Shown here: positions 10,244 through 13,378 of the stretch, in pieces | How positions within the stretch are numbered: position 1 is the stretch's first letter | Layout of the letters: every line of letters begins with the position of its first letter | From: Spirogloea muscicola | Lineage: Eukaryota > Streptophyta > Zygnematophyceae > Spirogloeales > Spirogloeaceae | Direction of reading: 5' to 3' | DNA: 13,378 bases | NCBI GenBank assembly: GCA_009602725.1 | Contig: WELB01000076.1 | Location: 112,565 to 125,942 of the forward strand | Program-made: the position numbers and the translations under genes | Notes under the pieces: generated by a model | Told to the model about the DNA's origin: nothing | The model's database searches: none | Seen by the model: only the letters and a program-made list of their open reading frames with translations

Positions 10244-11230
10244 GAGAGACGATGTGCCCTTGGAGCAGCGGCTGCTGCCGTTTTCCACGGAGTTGATTCC
10301 TTCTGCACTTGCCACAGCGGCATGCTACCGAGGCTATGCGACGGAGTGTGGTCTATTAGTGTGGTGGAAAATCGACAACAATCCAGCAAGCTGGAAGGTG
10401 GCTTTTGCCTCCAGCAACATGCCAGCCGCGCAAGATTGGTAGGCTTCTTGTGACTGAGGTGACTACGATTGGGTCACAAGAACCTTGCCACTATGCCTTC
10501 TGCTCACAAGCCTGACACCTGAAATCATATCAAAGTAGTGCCGAAAGTGCCTGTAATGGCCACAGGACAAAGACAAGAAATTGGTGGAGTGCCGGCCTTG
10601 CCAGCGTCTGACAAACTGACTTTGAGCAGCCCTCTGCATCCACATCTCAGCACCTTTCTGATGAGGTAACAGAAGAGAGAAAGTCTTTCCTGGCTTTGAT
10701 TGGGCAGCCCAAACCAGGCAGAGCTGATCTACAGTACACATCGTCCAGCCGGAATCTGCTGGAAAACCCATGCCTTGAAAGTAGCAACCTAACGAAGTCA
10801 TGGCCCATTTTGTTCGCACAATCAAAATCAAGTCGAAGTGCCACGGTGGTGGTCTAGGACAATTGTAACAACAGGGTACATTAGGGTCGAGCCAGGCCAG
10901 TCAGGTCATAAGAAATATCTGAAGACTCATGCTGGTAAGCCCAGTGTTAGAGAAACGCGTTCGAGATATTTGCACTTTGACGTAATAAGACAATTGCCTT
11001 GGTGTCCAACCACCTGACAGCAGCCAACAACGGCATTGATATGTGTGCTGCAGAGCACACACTGCTGGCGCTGCAAGAGCTCAGTCGCAAACCCTTCCTC
11101 CTAACACCCCTCTTCTGTAGCTGCTGATACTAGTGGTGGACCTGTCGTGCTAATCTGCCACCAACTGAGGCTAGGCCTTGGCAAGGGATACTGTGACTGC
11201 CAAGCTACTCTGAACAGGTCAACCTCTGCT
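10244..11230. other. Convergent gene-free region between the Fb11-like gene and 14-3-3
   Basis: About 1 kb near 50% GC with no gene that I can support. It should contain both 3' untranslated regions. Open frames such as plus 10230-10442 and minus 10463-10831 have no family resemblance and lie directly after confident stop codons. Plus-strand TGTAA occurs at 10552 and 10864. Confidence 0.55.
10552..10556 (+). terminator. Candidate poly(A) signal TGTAA for the Fb11-like gene
   Basis: TGTAA lies 308 bases after the TAA stop at 10241-10243. A second TGTAA at 10864-10868 is an alternative. Both match the chlorophyte signal, but each is only five bases long. Confidence 0.4.
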
Positions 11231-12437
<1,207 letters not shown>

Positions 12438-12950
12438 CGCGCCGGCGGCGCCTCGGCGGGCTGAGACGGGGCCGACGAGCCGCTGGGAATGGGAAGCGGG
12501 GGTTTCTGACGGGCGAGGAGACGGGTGGCCGCGCCCTCCTAGTGGGGAACGGGGCGCAGAGGAAACGGGGCGAGCGGGTGGGCTCCTTCTCGGCTCGACC
12601 TGCCGCCCTCGTCTATGGCGGGGCCTCAAGGAAGGGCGCGTCCCCCGCCCCCCGACCCGCCCCGTCCGATGCGCCGCATCGGACGGCGGTGGTGCCCTGC
12701 CCTCCCCCGCTAAACCCCGACGGATTTTGCCGCGACGGGGCGATTCTTGGCATCCGCTCGGGAGGGCCCCGCAACGGGCCGGGGGGGGTGGGGGGCCGTG
12801 GGGGGAATTTGACCTCCCCCCCCCCCACCGGCCAGGCGGGGCCGCCTTGTCGCTTCCCCCCGCGCCGGCCAGTGGCAGCGGCGGAGCCACCTGGCGGGGG
12901 TTGGAGGGAGGAAAAGAGAGAAGGCGCGCGGTGCGCATGAAAAAAAATTC
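12438..12950 (-). promoter_or_regulatory. GC-rich upstream region and leader of the 14-3-3 gene
   Basis: No independent gene is seen. The region is very GC-rich and holds long G runs (12781-12805, three tracts of six or more G) followed by a run of eleven C (12816-12826), then changes abruptly near 12935 to A-rich DNA. It should contain the 14-3-3 promoter and 5' leader. I cannot place the transcription start. Confidence 0.45.
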
Positions 12951-13009
12951 AAGCCGATACGATGTTCAGTCAGAGAATGCAGAAAGTGCAAAGTAAAGCA
13001 GAAGGAAAA

Positions 13010-13100
13010 AGAAGAAAGTGCTCGCCCATTGAGAATAGGGGCTGGAAAAGCCAGCCCAAAAAAGAATGAACAGAAGAAAGTGCTCGCTCATTGAGAATAG
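13010..13100. repeat. 29-bp direct repeat pair with a hairpin between the copies
   Basis: The 29-base sequence starting agaagaaagtgctcgc and ending cattgagaatag occurs at 13010-13038 and again at 13072-13100 with a single mismatch. Between them, 13039-13057 is a perfect 7-bp inverted repeat, gggctgg-aaaag-ccagccc. The flanking DNA is purine-rich and holds no gene. Confidence 0.9.
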
Positions 13101-13181
13101 AAAATATCGTGTTTATGAAAATTGAAGGCCAATATGGCCAAGTACAAAGGCAAGCACATCTAATGATGTAGCAGCTAGCAA

Positions 13182-13204
13182 CTAGCAGCTCCTGGAGCTG
13201 CTAG
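13182..13204. repeat. Perfect palindrome with 11-bp arms
   Basis: Left arm ctagcagctcc, one central T, right arm ggagctgctag. It is also the start of a larger direct repeat that recurs at 13323. Confidence 0.95.
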
Positions 13205-13378
13205 AAGATAGTGCGGCCAAATTGACTGATAGAGGTATGGGGCAGCAGCAGTGGCAGGAGGAATGGAGGGTGGGGGGGAAGAGGGCCGGAAGTGCCATGT
13301 GCGGCGTTGTCGACCTGTCCTGCTGGAGCTGCTAGAGGAGTGGGGCAGCAGAAGTAGCAGGAGGGATGGCAGGGGGGG
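13192..13378. repeat. Imperfect direct repeat at the right edge of the window
   Basis: The 14-mer ctggagctgctaga at 13192-13205 recurs at 13323-13336. The following block tggggcagcag-x-agt-x-gcaggagg at 13238 recurs at 13341 and runs to the window edge. Copy 1 has about 30 extra bases between the two blocks. The repeat may continue past the window. Confidence 0.75.

Noticed and set aside
10463-10831. Minus-strand frame of 122 codons downstream of 14-3-3
   Set aside because: Near 50% GC, no family match, no splice link to 14-3-3, and it lies in the expected 3' untranslated and intergenic region.
12438-12938. N-terminal extension of the 14-3-3 open frame up to 12938
   Set aside because: The family begins at or near [16 protein letters not shown], and the upstream codons give Pro/Gly/Arg low-complexity sequence from the GC-rich leader.

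Overview
This window looks like nuclear DNA of a green alga, most likely a chlorophyte of the Chlorella/Coccomyxa (trebouxiophyte) kind. The coding exons are very GC-rich and carry short GT-AG introns of about 115-440 bases. TGTAA, the usual chlorophyte poly(A) signal, follows the stop codons of two plus-strand genes. Telomere-like TTTAGGG units occur in one intron. Several proteins are of plant type: a TOM5-like import subunit, a 6 kDa ATP synthase subunit, an Fb11-like complex I protein and a plant-type PyrD deaminase. The lineage is inferred, not shown by a marker gene.

Six protein genes can be assembled exon by exon, and their strands alternate strictly. (1) Plus strand, 2-4717: a long, disordered, Ala/Pro/Ser-rich protein of unknown function, six exons, 5' end outside the window. 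(2) Minus strand, 5457-6061: TOM5 of the mitochondrial outer-membrane translocase, 53 aa, two exons. (3) Plus strand, 6360-6686: the 6 kDa subunit of mitochondrial ATP synthase, 57 aa, two exons. (4) Minus strand, 7692-9327: the riboflavin-pathway pyrimidine deaminase PyrD, four exons, with its first exon broken by one N and 119 T. (5) Plus strand, 9755-10243: an 89-aa single-span mitochondrial protein resembling plant Fb11-type complex I subunits. (6) Minus strand, 11231-12437: a complete 261-aa 14-3-3 protein, four exons.

Genes 2/3 and 4/5 are divergent head-to-head pairs, with 298 and 427 bases between start codons. Genes 1/2, 3/4 and 5/6 converge across roughly 0.7-1 kb of gene-free DNA. 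Three of the six genes encode very small membrane proteins of the mitochondrion, and TOM5 and the ATP synthase subunit probably share a promoter region. CCG/GCC triplet arrays lie just before three start codons.

The right end (12438 onward) holds the GC-rich upstream region of the 14-3-3 gene, then purine-rich DNA with direct and inverted repeats and no recognisable gene. I see no CRISPR array, rRNA, tRNA, transposase, viral gene or defence system. The window is mainly ordinary algal housekeeping DNA; its interest lies in gene arrangement, intron features and one assembly problem. All exon joins come from reading splice sites and protein continuity by eye, without transcript data.
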